A stretch of DNA of 59,515 nt from Bacillota bacterium (lineage in GTDB: Bacteria > Bacillota > Clostridia > Clostridiales > Clostridiaceae). The position numbers and the translations under genes were made by a program. The notes beneath the pieces were generated by a model that was given only the letters and a program-made list of their open reading frames with translations, ran no database searches and was not told the origin of the DNA. Where the stretch lies: NCBI GenBank assembly GCA_030706015.1, contig JAUZPI010000020.1:1-59515 (forward strand). The letters are read 5' to 3'. Positions 35,118-44,109 of the stretch are shown here, one piece after another. Position 1 is the stretch's first letter; each line of letters begins with the position of its first letter.

Positions 35118-36233
35118 TTAGAAATTAATTTTATTCCTTCTCATTCCAACATTCAGTACTAAGCCTATACCAATACAGTTTGCTAATATGGAACTGCCAC
35201 CATAACTCATGAAAGGTAAGGTAATACCTGATATGGGCATAACTCCTATGGTCATGCCCATATTCTGAAAAACTGAAAATAACAATGAAGACCCAATACC
35301 AACACACATAAGTTGTCCAAATCTATCCTTAGACCTTTTAGACACCTGATTAATGTTGAGTATTAGCATTAGGTAAAAGAACAACAATACGCCTCCACCT
35401 ACTAAACCCCATTCTTCCCCTACCACAGAGAAGATAAAATCCGTATGATCTTCTGGCACAAATCCTCCAGATATCTGAGTTCCATTTAAGTAGCCCTTTC
35501 CAAATATTCCCCCAGAACCAATGGCAATTTCGGATTCTTTAAGCTGTAAACCGTCACCTAGCGGATCTGATGCATCCTGATTTAGAAATGCTGTCATTCT
35601 TGCCTTTTGATATGGCTTTATTATTCCCGAATTCCATACCAAACCGCCCATAATTCCTACTCCAATAATACTGCAGATTAGAATCTTTGAATTTATGCCG
35701 CCAATATACACTATTCCTAGCACAATGAAGAAACATATCATAGTCATTCCCATATCTGGTTGAATGATAATTAACGCCATTGGAATTCCTGCGTAAATCA
35801 ATATCGTAAGTATATTTTTAGGCTTGTTAATTTCACCATTCATGTCATTAATCTTTTTAGAAAGCATAAGTGCAAGTCCTAGCTTAGCAAATTCACCTGG
35901 TTCGATGGCTCTATTCCCTATTCTAATCCAAGCAGCAGCACCTTTGATAGCTTTACTTGTTATATCATTGTATGCAAGCAGCGCCACTGAAGCCCAATAT
36001 ATAACTTTTGCATAATTTGCAACAAAAGAATAATCAATAAGAAGGATACCGTAAATTAAGACTATACCGAAAAAAATCCACAACAATTGTAATTTTAAAT
36101 AGCTATTACCTACCTTAAGATAGGTGGCACTGTAAATATTCATAGTTCCAAATATTGCAATTGATAGTACAAATACAATAATAGGTACATTTAAATTTTT
36201 TAGTAACTTCTTGCCTATAATGAATCTACCCAA
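35118..36233 (-). CDS. rodA: RodA/FtsW/SpoVE-family peptidoglycan polymerase
   Basis: A 371-residue SEDS protein with about ten membrane segments. Family motifs: AAAWIRIGNRAIEPGEFAKL, QPDMGMTMICFF, the catalytic-region loop with EDHTDFIFSVVGEEWG, and FQNMGMTIGVMPISGITLPF. SEDS proteins polymerise glycan strands from lipid II. The short form without extra loops points to RodA rather than FtsW, though SpoVE cannot be ruled out. TTG start, 7 nt after GGAGG. It is a single gene, not next to mreBCD. Confidence 0.9.
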   Translation of the reverse strand: MGRFIIGKKLLKNLNVPIIVFVLSIAIFGTMNIYSATYLKVGNSYLKLQLLWIFFGIVLIYGILLIDYSFVANYAKVIYWASVALLAYNDITSKAIKGAAAWIRIGNRAIEPGEFAKLGLALMLSKKINDMNGEINKPKNILTILIYAGIPMALIIIQPDMGMTMICFFIVLGIVYIGGINSKILICSIIGVGIMGGLVWNSGIIKPYQKARMTAFLNQDASDPLGDGLQLKESEIAIGSGGIFGKGYLNGTQISGGFVPEDHTDFIFSVVGEEWGLVGGGVLLFFYLMLILNINQVSKRSKDRFGQLMCVGIGSSLLFSVFQNMGMTIGVMPISGITLPFMSYGGSSILANCIGIGLVLNVGMRRNKINF

Positions 36234-36614
36234 TTTTCATCCTCCAGTATTCAATATTAAAAATATCACAGTTCAATTTTTAATATATACTATCAAGGGA
36301 ATACAATCAAATTAACAAATTGTAACTTTATAATATAGATTAAACCTTCCAGTAATCAGCTTAAGTTATATGCATTAATTAAATTAATCTTTTAAAAAAA
36401 CTTCCTATTACTTTGTATTTGAATAATGTTCTATGTACAAATCTATCAACTATAAACAAAATATAAAAAGCCAGCCTTAAATAAACTGGCTTCTTTCTGG
36501 GAACCATCATAGGATTTTAGTAATTCAACAATACCAACAACCTATCATCACTTTTGTTCACAAATTCCTCTTTTCCCATAATATAAATATAAAAATTTAA
36601 AGGATGTGAAAATA
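36234..36614. other. Intergenic region with an orphan minus-strand terminator
   Basis: A 381-bp gap. AAGCCAG (36468-36474) / CTGGCTT (36486-36492) forms a hairpin with TTTTTATATTTTG following on the minus strand, but no annotated minus-strand gene ends there. Just upstream of it on the minus strand is a short ORF of 14-20 codons (about 36512-36580; alternative GTG start behind AAAAGAGG). This may be a small RNA or small protein gene; evidence is weak. Confidence 0.3.
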
Positions 36615-37636
36615 ATGAAGTTTTTTTACTTTTTATCTTCTGCAATAACTGTTTGTCTATTTCTATCTATTCCTATAAACACATTTGCTTATGCTAATAA
36701 TGAACATAATTATTTATCTACACTTTCATCACAGGGTACAACTCTAACATCAAGACAACAACAAATCTATAATAAAATTTATAATGCATTAATTAGCTTA
36801 GATTCCTCAATTTCATTAAGCGAATTTTCTTCAGTATCTGCGGATGAAGTAAATTCAATATTGGATAATGTTATTTCAGATCATCCAGAAATATTTTACT
36901 TTTTTATGAGCTACTACGATAAAGATAAAGATGAAAATCAAACTATAAACTTTATTTATACGGATACTAAAGAAAACTCTTACCTGTTATTAACCAATTT
37001 AATAATAAAGTGCATCAAATTATATCATCAGTCATTTCTAATGATATGACAACATTAGAAAAGGAACTAGCTATTCATGATTATCTTGTGTTAAACACAT
37101 CATATGCCAAGAGTAACACTAATTCTTCCAATTACACAGCATACGGAGTAATAATGAAAAATACAGGAGCATCTAGTGGATATTCAAAAGCCTTTCAATT
37201 ACTTTTAAATAAAGTTGGAATTAGGTCTATTGAAATAAATAATACTAATAATAATTACTGCTGGAACATAGTTACATTAGATGGTCAAGCTTACCATACA
37301 GATGTCTCATATGACGTCTTAAATTCTAGGAAAGATAAAATTAGCTATGAATGTTTTAATTTAAGTGATTCAACACTAAAAAATAAAAATAGTATGTTTA
37401 CCTGGGATACTTTAAAATATCTTAAATGTACTAGCACTAAATTCGAATATCTTTCTACAGCATATAATGTGTTTAGAGTTGGTGCAACCTTTTATTATAA
37501 TTATGGGCAGGAAGGCGTCTTATCAACTTATAACAGAGTCAAGCCAAGTTATTATTATGAACCTGATAAAGACTTAAATTCAGATGGCATTATTGATATC
37601 TATGATATAGTTAAGCTCTCTAAAGAAATAAAATAA
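36615..37636 (+). pseudogene. Frameshifted, secreted transglutaminase-like protein with dockerin-like repeat
   Basis: Two overlapping reading frames (36615-37049 and about 36971-37636) make one protein if a single A is restored in the A-run near 36973-36976; the joined text then reads TKEKLLPVINQFNNKV. The first part has a signal peptide (to about residue 29, ending in AYA). The second part has the transglutaminase-like fold, but the usual GVCxGY catalytic Cys is Ser (GASSGYS) and the usual HxWN His is Cys (YCWN). The C-terminus is one dockerin-type calcium repeat (DLNSDGIIDIYDIVKL). Frameshift by mutation, or a sequencing error, are both possible. Confidence 0.75.
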
Positions 37637-37666
37637 TATTGAAGTTTAAGAGTGCACCTATGAAAA

Positions 37667-37698
37667 ACAGCAATAATACTGGTTAATATTATTGCTGT
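37667..37698. terminator. Bidirectional terminator between convergent genes
   Basis: A perfect 12-bp stem ACAGCAATAATA/TATTATTGCTGT with a short loop. Plus side continues CTTATTTTATTATTT, minus side TTTTTCATAGG. Confidence 0.85.
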
Positions 37699-37736
37699 CT
37701 TATTTTATTATTTACATAATTCTGCATATGGAGTTA

Positions 37737-39293
37737 TTATACGATTTTAGTCGTCCATTCCTCACAATTCCACACTTCTGTAACTACATCCCTGTAAAAC
37801 TCAGGTTCATGGCAAACTAACAATATAGTACCTTTGTATTCTTTCAAGGCTCTTTTTAGCTCGTCCTTTGCATCCACATCTAAATGGTTAGTAGGCTCGT
37901 CCAGTATTAATATATTAGTTTCGTTATTAATTAACTTTGCAAGTCTAACCTTAGCCGCTTCTCCTCCTGAAAGTACCATTACCATGCTCTCAATGTGCTT
38001 TGTAGTAAGACCGCATTTTGCAAGGGCAGCACGCACTTCATATTGAGTATAGCTAGGGAACTCCTTCCAAAACTCCTCGATACAAGTATTCGTATTGCCT
38101 TCCATACCTTCTTGTTCAAAGTATCCTATATATTGATAATCTCCAAGCTGAACTTCTCCGCTTACTGGTTTAATTTGGCCCATCAAACTCTTAAGAAGTG
38201 TAGTTTTTCCCAGACCATTAGAACCTACTAAAGCAATTTTCTGCCCTCTTTCCATGTATAAGTTAAGAGGCTTTGTAAGCGGGTGATCATATCCTATAAC
38301 TAAATCCTTAGTCTCAAATATCATTTTGCCTGAAGCTCTCGCTTGTTTAAAATTAAAGGTTGGCTTTGGCTTTTCTTGAGTAAGCTCAATTCTTTCAATT
38401 TTATCAAGCTTCTTTTGTCTAGACTTAGCCATGTTTGCAGTAGCCACGTTAGCCTTATTTCTTGCAACGAAATCTTCCAGTCTTGCAATTTCTGCTTGCT
38501 GTCTTTCATAAGCTTGCTCTAATTGTTTCTTTTTAGCTTCATATATTCTTTCAAATTCTTCGTAGTTTCCTACATATCTATTCAGCTGCTTATTTTCTAC
38601 ATGATATATAAGATTGATTACTGAATTTAAGAACGGTATATCATGGGATATTAGAATAAAAGCATTCTCATAGGCATTTAAGAATCTCTTTAACCATTCA
38701 ATATGCTGCTCATCTAGATAATTGGTAGGCTCGTCTAAAAGTAATATGTCTGGAGTTTCTAAAAGAAGCTTAGCAAGTAAAACCTTTGTTCTTTGTCCTC
38801 CGCTTAACTCTTTAACATCTCTATCTAAGCCCACATCTAAAAGACCTAAACCCTTAGCTGTTTCTTCAATCTTAGCATCTATAATATAAAAGCCATTATG
38901 ATCCAGCATATCTTGAATTACTGCTGTTCTTTCAAGCATCTTCTCAAGCTCATCAGGTTCAACCTCTCCCATTTTTCCATAAAGCTCATTCATTTCAGCT
39001 TCAGCATCAAATAGATACTGAAAAGCTCCCTTTAGTGCATCTCTTATAGTTAGCCCGCTTTGAAGCACTGCATGCTGGTCCATGTATCCAACCCTCACCT
39101 TGTTGGACCACTCAATTACACCTTCATCCGGCATTAGTTTTCCTGTAACTATATTCATAAAGGTGGACTTACCTTCTCCATTTGCACCTATAAAGCCAAC
39201 GTGTTCCCCCTTTAAAAGTCTAAAGGACACATCTTCAAATATTGCTCTATCTCCAAAACCGTGACTTATATTTTTAACCGTTAGTATACTCAT
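37737..39293 (-). CDS. ABC-F family ATPase (translation-associated)
   Basis: A 518-residue soluble protein with two ABC domains and no membrane segments. Walker A motifs GANGEGKS and GSNGLGKT, signatures LSGGQRTKVLLAKLL and LSGGEAAKVRLAKL, and Walker B with DEPTNYLD and DEPTNHLD. A Lys/Arg/Gln-rich linker at about 240-310 is the P-site tRNA interaction motif region. ABC-F proteins bind the ribosomal E site to rescue stalling or protect from antibiotics. I cannot tell which subfamily; no drug-resistance leader is visible upstream. Confidence 0.92.
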   Translation of the reverse strand: MSILTVKNISHGFGDRAIFEDVSFRLLKGEHVGFIGANGEGKSTFMNIVTGKLMPDEGVIEWSNKVRVGYMDQHAVLQSGLTIRDALKGAFQYLFDAEAEMNELYGKMGEVEPDELEKMLERTAVIQDMLDHNGFYIIDAKIEETAKGLGLLDVGLDRDVKELSGGQRTKVLLAKLLLETPDILLLDEPTNYLDEQHIEWLKRFLNAYENAFILISHDIPFLNSVINLIYHVENKQLNRYVGNYEEFERIYEAKKKQLEQAYERQQAEIARLEDFVARNKANVATANMAKSRQKKLDKIERIELTQEKPKPTFNFKQARASGKMIFETKDLVIGYDHPLTKPLNLYMERGQKIALVGSNGLGKTTLLKSLMGQIKPVSGEVQLGDYQYIGYFEQEGMEGNTNTCIEEFWKEFPSYTQYEVRAALAKCGLTTKHIESMVMVLSGGEAAKVRLAKLINNETNILILDEPTNHLDVDAKDELKRALKEYKGTILLVCHEPEFYRDVVTEVWNCEEWTTKIV

Positions 39294-39555
39294 TGTTTTT
39301 CCTCCGCAATGTTATTTTTACATCAATAATAGTTTAAGATATGAATATATTTGTTGTCAAAAGTATTTTTTATGAAAATCAATATATGTTGGAATATATG
39401 TGATATAATCTTTATCTGAAGAATGTTGTAAATAATCCACAGGTTCATCAAAATTTAATCAAAAACACATTATTTTGTGGATAAACCAGTGTAAAATGTG
39501 TGTTTTATAATAATACTAGATATAGGTCATTAAATGATAAGAAAGGCGGTATTTT
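39294..39555. promoter_or_regulatory. Divergent promoter region with DnaA-box-like sites
   Basis: Plus strand: extended -10 TGATATAAT at 39401-39409. Two DnaA-box-like sequences face each other: TAATCCACA (39433-39441, one mismatch) and a perfect TTATCCACA on the minus strand (39476-39484). Roughly one perfect 9-mer is expected by chance in a window of this size and composition. Confidence 0.4.
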
Positions 39556-40731
39556 ATGGCTTGCAAATTTTATTTAATAAATAGAAAAAATCCTCTATGG
39601 GAAAGTGGCCATCCTTGGATATACTCCAGCGACATAGAAGGATATGATGGTGAATATAAAAATGGAGATGTTGTTGAAGTTTATGAGCATAATGGTAATT
39701 TTATAGGAAAAGGATACATCAATGATGCTTCTAAAATTGCTATTAGAATAATGACAAAGGATATCAACGAAGAAATAAATGAAAATTTCTTTAGAAGAAG
39801 ATTAAAGGCTGCCTGGGATTATAGAAAAAAGGTAGTGGACACCTCTAGCTGCAGATTCATTTTTGGAGAAGCTGATTTTCTTCCAGGGTTAATAGTAGAT
39901 AAATTCGAAGATTATTATGTTATTCAATCCTTAGCCCTAGGCATAGATAAATATAAGAGCATAATAGTTAAGATACTTATGGACGAATATGGTGCAAAGG
40001 GAATATATGAACGAAGTGATGCAAATGTACGTGAAAAAGAAGGCATGGATCAAGTAAAAGGATTTTTATCTGAGCCTTTTGATACAATGGTTCAAATTGT
40101 AGAAAATGGAGTTAAGTATTACGTAGATATCGAAAATGGACAAAAAACTGGCTTTTTCCTAGATCAGAAGGAAAATAGAAAAGCTATACATAAGATATGT
40201 AAAGATGCAGATGTATTAGATTGTTTTACTCATACTGGCTCCTTTGCATTAAACGCTGGAATTGCTGGCGCTAAGAGTGTACTAGGTATAGATATATCTG
40301 AGCATGCAGTAGAGTTCTGCAGAAAAAATGCTGAGCTAAATAATTTATCCGACACAGTAAAATTTGAATGCCATAATGCTTTTGATATACTTCGTGAGTG
40401 GTCAGATGAAGGAAGAAACTTTGATGTAGTTATTCTAGACCCTCCTGCTTTTACAAAATCCAGACAAACAGTTAGAAGTGCAACTAGAGGTTATAAAGAA
40501 ATAAATCTTAGAGGAATAAAGATGGTCAGACCTGGTGGTTTCTTAGTTACTGCTTCATGCTCACATTTTATGACTCCAGAATTATTTAGCGAGACTATAT
40601 CAAATGCTGCAAAGGATGCCGGCAGACTATTACGTCAGGTTGAATTTAAAACCCAAGCTCCAGACCATCCGATTTTGTGGACTTCAGAAGAATCCTATTA
40701 TTTAAAGTTCTATATATTCCAGGTCATTTAA
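39556..40731 (+). CDS. Class I SAM-dependent rRNA methyltransferase, RlmI-like
   Basis: A 391-residue protein with an N-terminal PUA domain (about 2-75), a central EEHEE-like part, and a Rossmann methyltransferase domain: DVLDCFTHTGSFALNAG (SAM loop), the acidic DIS after strand 2, and DPPAFTKS, followed by TASCSH with the Cys typical of RNA m5C enzymes. E. coli RlmI methylates C1962 of 23S rRNA. GGCGG lies before the ATG. Family certain; the target base is inferred. Confidence 0.9.
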   Translation: MACKFYLINRKNPLWESGHPWIYSSDIEGYDGEYKNGDVVEVYEHNGNFIGKGYINDASKIAIRIMTKDINEEINENFFRRRLKAAWDYRKKVVDTSSCRFIFGEADFLPGLIVDKFEDYYVIQSLALGIDKYKSIIVKILMDEYGAKGIYERSDANVREKEGMDQVKGFLSEPFDTMVQIVENGVKYYVDIENGQKTGFFLDQKENRKAIHKICKDADVLDCFTHTGSFALNAGIAGAKSVLGIDISEHAVEFCRKNAELNNLSDTVKFECHNAFDILREWSDEGRNFDVVILDPPAFTKSRQTVRSATRGYKEINLRGIKMVRPGGFLVTASCSHFMTPELFSETISNAAKDAGRLLRQVEFKTQAPDHPILWTSEESYYLKFYIFQVI

Positions 40732-40753
40732 ATGTATAATTTATAAATCAAAT

Positions 40754-40793
40754 AACGCCGAAAATGCACATTTCATAGATGCATTTCGGCGTT
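40754..40793. terminator. Terminator between rlmI-like gene and comB
   Basis: A stem of 14 bp with one bulged A (AACGCCGAAAATGCA at 40754-40768 with TGCATTTCGGCGTT at 40780-40793). Flanking T-runs are weak on both strands; it sits between convergent genes. Confidence 0.7.
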
Positions 40794-40810
40794 AATCATT
40801 AGTTATAAAT

Positions 40811-41515
40811 TCAATTAATTGTTCCACCTCTATACTCAGGTGCTACATCAGTTATATCTTTTTTACAACAGTATTCTAAATCCTTATGTAATCCTAAGTT
40901 TTCTATAACTTTATAATGTCTTGCATTCTTTATATAATTCTTAATATCTGTATTGTTTATATAGATATTATGAGCAGTAAATGCTAAATCACTCAATTCA
41001 ACTTGATTAAGCTGTTTTATACAATCAATAATATAACCACTGCATATAAAATCGTCTATAGAGAATTCTCCATAGGTACCAGCGTTAACTATAACAATAT
41101 CGTTATTGTATTCTAATGCTTTTTTTGCAACAGCTTTTGCATTTATAATAGCTCCTATTAATATATTCTCTGCCTCTTCACAGCCTTTTATTGCCCTGGT
41201 ACCATTAGTAGTAGTTATCACTAGTGTTTTATCTTTCACCATCTCACTTGTGTACTCTAAAGGAGAATTTGAGCATTGAAAACCTTCAATTCTAACAGCT
41301 CTCCTTTCTCCACCTAATATAAATTTATCAGCTTTTTTTCCTACAATACTTTTAGCTTCTTCTACTGTCAAAACAGGTATTACCGCTCTACATCCGTTGC
41401 TAATAGCAGTTATTATCACCGAAGTTGCTCTAAGCATATCCACAACTATAACAGTCTTACCTTTAATCTTTTCTTTATCAATGTGCTCAGTTGAAATAAT
41501 TAAATCTATATTCAT
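40811..41515 (-). CDS. comB: ComB-family 2-phosphosulfolactate phosphatase
   Basis: A 234-residue enzyme of the ComB family, which removes phosphate from 2-phospho-3-sulfolactate. Family motifs: VVVDMLRATSVI, GGERRAVRIEGFQCSNSP and TTTNGTRAI. In methanogens the product feeds coenzyme M; in bacteria 3-sulfolactate is a known metabolite of some spores. No comA or other sulfolactate gene is in the window. The ATG at 41515 follows GGGAGGAG. It starts 21 bp after the sensor kinase gene on the same strand. Confidence 0.9.
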   Translation of the reverse strand: MNIDLIISTEHIDKEKIKGKTVIVVDMLRATSVIITAISNGCRAVIPVLTVEEAKSIVGKKADKFILGGERRAVRIEGFQCSNSPLEYTSEMVKDKTLVITTTNGTRAIKGCEEAENILIGAIINAKAVAKKALEYNNDIVIVNAGTYGEFSIDDFICSGYIIDCIKQLNQVELSDLAFTAHNIYINNTDIKNYIKNARHYKVIENLGLHKDLEYCCKKDITDVAPEYRGGTIN

Positions 41516-41536
41516 TATTTCTCCTCCCATTATGTG

Positions 41537-43921
41537 TTATGCATATATATCAGAGAATTCAATATTTATTCTTTCGATATTACTATTACCTATACATAAG
41601 TCTTCCTTTATAACCACAGCTGAATCTGGTATCGTCTCTACAGGCAATTCTATAATAAATGTAGAACCTTCTCCAAGCTTACTCTTTAGACTTATATTTC
41701 CTCCATGAAGCTCAACTAATGATTTAACAAGTGATAATCCTATACCACTTCCTTCTCTATTTCTAGACAAAGACTTGTCTACTTGCACAAATCTCTCAAA
41801 TATACAATGCTGCTTCTCCTCAGGAATCCCAATTCCATCATCCTTTACCTCAATGATGATACGCTCTCCTGTATCCTTTATATTAACTAATATATTTCCA
41901 CCATGGCTTGTAAACTTAACTGCATTTGATAAAAGGTTTAATACTATTCTTTCTATTTTGTCAGGATCACAGGCTATTATTTTTTCTTCTATATCTGTAT
42001 CAAATATTAAATCTATACCCTTACTTTCTACATACTCTCTAACTGATATAGTTATGTCTTCTACAATAGAAACAATATCATTGTTCTGTAATTCAAGTTC
42101 AAGATACCCTGCATCCATCTTTGTAATATCTATTAAGTTATTAACAATTCTCACCAGCCTGTAGCTGTTCTGTTTCATAACCTTTATGTACTCATTAAGC
42201 TTATCCATACTTTCTTCAATGTGGCCTTTTCTCTCAATCAACTCAATTAACTGAATTGCACTAAATATTACATTCAAAGGCGTTCTCAACTCATGAGATA
42301 TATTAGCAAAGAATTCTGTTTTAATTTTATCATACTCTCTAAGTTCTCTCAGAAGTCTTTCATCCTCTTCTGCTCTCTTTTTCATCCGCTCAGAGTTCTT
42401 ATGTTCAGTTATATCCCTACCTAGTATTATCAGTGCCTTACGACTTCCATCCTTATTGAATAGGGGAATTTTAAGCAAATCAAGTATCATATAACCTCCA
42501 TTACCTTGAGCAACAGTCTCTTCTGATCTAATTACCTTTCCAATCTGCCATGTAATATTTTCTTCTTTCTCTCTTCTGAAGACGTCACTTATATTGACAC
42601 TATTATTTGCAATCAATTCCGATTCCTTTTTCCCTCTAAAATCCGTGCCATATACACCCAATAATCTTAATAGTGCCTCATTTGCTTCTAATAATTTACC
42701 TTCTCCATCTTTAAAACAAATGATATCAGGTGTGGCCTCTATCAAAGTACGCAGTCTTTCCTCGCTCTCTCTGAGAGCCTTTTCAGCCTTCTTTCTTTTA
42801 GTATTGTTAATAAGTAAAAAGGCTATAAAGATACATAAAGAACTAGTTACTGCCAGGGCTATTAACTCAACCGTCCTCTTTGAAATAGAATAAAAATATG
42901 TTGGTTTATTAATAATCCTGCCATTTCTAGGTATTGAGTCCATATTAACATTATATTCTTTTAACTTTTTGTAATCTACTATATACTGAGTTGGCATACT
43001 ATTATCTATGACAATATCATCTGGTTTAATTCCAGATAAAACTTCCAAGGCCTTTTTCCCTGCTTCTTTTCCTTGATAATCACCAGTAGTCATCACACCT
43101 CCAACAACTCCATGATTTAGCTGAAAGTCCCAAAAACCATAAATCGGAATGTTACAACTTCTAGAAAGTTCATCGGTACCTTCCTCCATGCTAATATATT
43201 CACCTTTGTCATCAGTAAATGCACCAGTGACGAGGATAATACTATTACTAGATATGTTTTTCACAAACCTCTTAGCACTAGATATACTGCTTCTTTCTAC
43301 ATAGGTACTATTTAAATTATTGCCGCGCTTATCTAACTCTTCCTTAATGAGTTTCATATTTCCAAGTCCTGTGGAAGATTGATCTGTAAATACTATTACA
43401 TTTTTCGTCATTGGAAAATTTGTGAGGGCTAAATTTATTGTATCCTTTACATTTAGAATCTCTGCAACCCCAGTATACAATTTTGTTCCCTTAAGCATGG
43501 AATAATCGTAGTTATTAACTCCGCAAAATACCACTGGAACTTCTGGGAATAATGTATCTCTGTATTTTTTTAGAAAATCAAAAGCATCATTATCCGTAGA
43601 TATTATCACATCAAATCTAGACTTTGAATATTTATACTTATATATGTCATATAACTTAGCAAAATACTCTTCATCACAAATATGTTTTGTGTCCATATAT
43701 TCTACTCTTATATCCATACTATCATCTGATCCTAAAATAGAGATTATGCCATTCATTATCTCATTAGTCCATCTATTTTTACTATCGTATGAATTTATAA
43801 CTAGCACATGTTTTTTATCTAGTTCCTCTGCCCTAGTGGTTATAGGATGCAGCACCATGAAAAAAATTACCGCCACAAGAATAATTAAGACTTTTGAATA
43901 ATTTTCCTTATTAATAACCAT
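41537..43921 (-). CDS. Hybrid-input sensor histidine kinase: ABC substrate-binding-type sensor, PAS, HisKA, HATPase
   Basis: A 794-residue membrane kinase. N-terminal membrane segment about 10-30, an extracytoplasmic domain of the ABC substrate-binding type (about 37-330; starts KHVLVINSYDSKNRW), second membrane segment about 354-375, a PAS domain about 390-515, HisKA with His543 (NISHELRTP), and HATPase (NLLSNAVKF, DDGIGIP, GSGIGLSLV). The receptor part suggests sensing of a small ligand outside the cell. No response regulator is adjacent; comB follows in the same direction. GGAGG lies 5 nt before the ATG. Confidence 0.92.
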   Translation of the reverse strand: MVINKENYSKVLIILVAVIFFMVLHPITTRAEELDKKHVLVINSYDSKNRWTNEIMNGIISILGSDDSMDIRVEYMDTKHICDEEYFAKLYDIYKYKYSKSRFDVIISTDNDAFDFLKKYRDTLFPEVPVVFCGVNNYDYSMLKGTKLYTGVAEILNVKDTINLALTNFPMTKNVIVFTDQSSTGLGNMKLIKEELDKRGNNLNSTYVERSSISSAKRFVKNISSNSIILVTGAFTDDKGEYISMEEGTDELSRSCNIPIYGFWDFQLNHGVVGGVMTTGDYQGKEAGKKALEVLSGIKPDDIVIDNSMPTQYIVDYKKLKEYNVNMDSIPRNGRIINKPTYFYSISKRTVELIALAVTSSLCIFIAFLLINNTKRKKAEKALRESEERLRTLIEATPDIICFKDGEGKLLEANEALLRLLGVYGTDFRGKKESELIANNSVNISDVFRREKEENITWQIGKVIRSEETVAQGNGGYMILDLLKIPLFNKDGSRKALIILGRDITEHKNSERMKKRAEEDERLLRELREYDKIKTEFFANISHELRTPLNVIFSAIQLIELIERKGHIEESMDKLNEYIKVMKQNSYRLVRIVNNLIDITKMDAGYLELELQNNDIVSIVEDITISVREYVESKGIDLIFDTDIEEKIIACDPDKIERIVLNLLSNAVKFTSHGGNILVNIKDTGERIIIEVKDDGIGIPEEKQHCIFERFVQVDKSLSRNREGSGIGLSLVKSLVELHGGNISLKSKLGEGSTFIIELPVETIPDSAVVIKEDLCIGNSNIERINIEFSDIYA

Positions 43922-44010
43922 TTATTCCTCCAGGTATTTACATACTAAATTATTATTAATTGTAGCATAATTTTTAAACTTATTACATATTATGGTGAAA
44001 AAACCGTCAA

Positions 44011-44047
44011 ATTAAAATAAAATAAAGTAGACATAAGAGTCTACTTT
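44011..44047 (-). terminator. Terminator after the lacI-type regulator
   Basis: A 9-bp stem AAAGTAGAC/GTCTACTTT followed on the minus strand by ATTTTATTTTAAT. Confidence 0.85.
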
Positions 44048-44109
44048 AATATAATCCATAATATAAAACAATATATTCATTTGACGTTTATGTTAGGAAG
44101 CTTTCACTG

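Noticed and set aside
36960..37020. Programmed -1 frameshifting in the transglutaminase-like gene
   Set aside because: No X XXY YYZ heptamer in the zero frame and no clear downstream structure; a lost A in a homopolymer explains it more simply.
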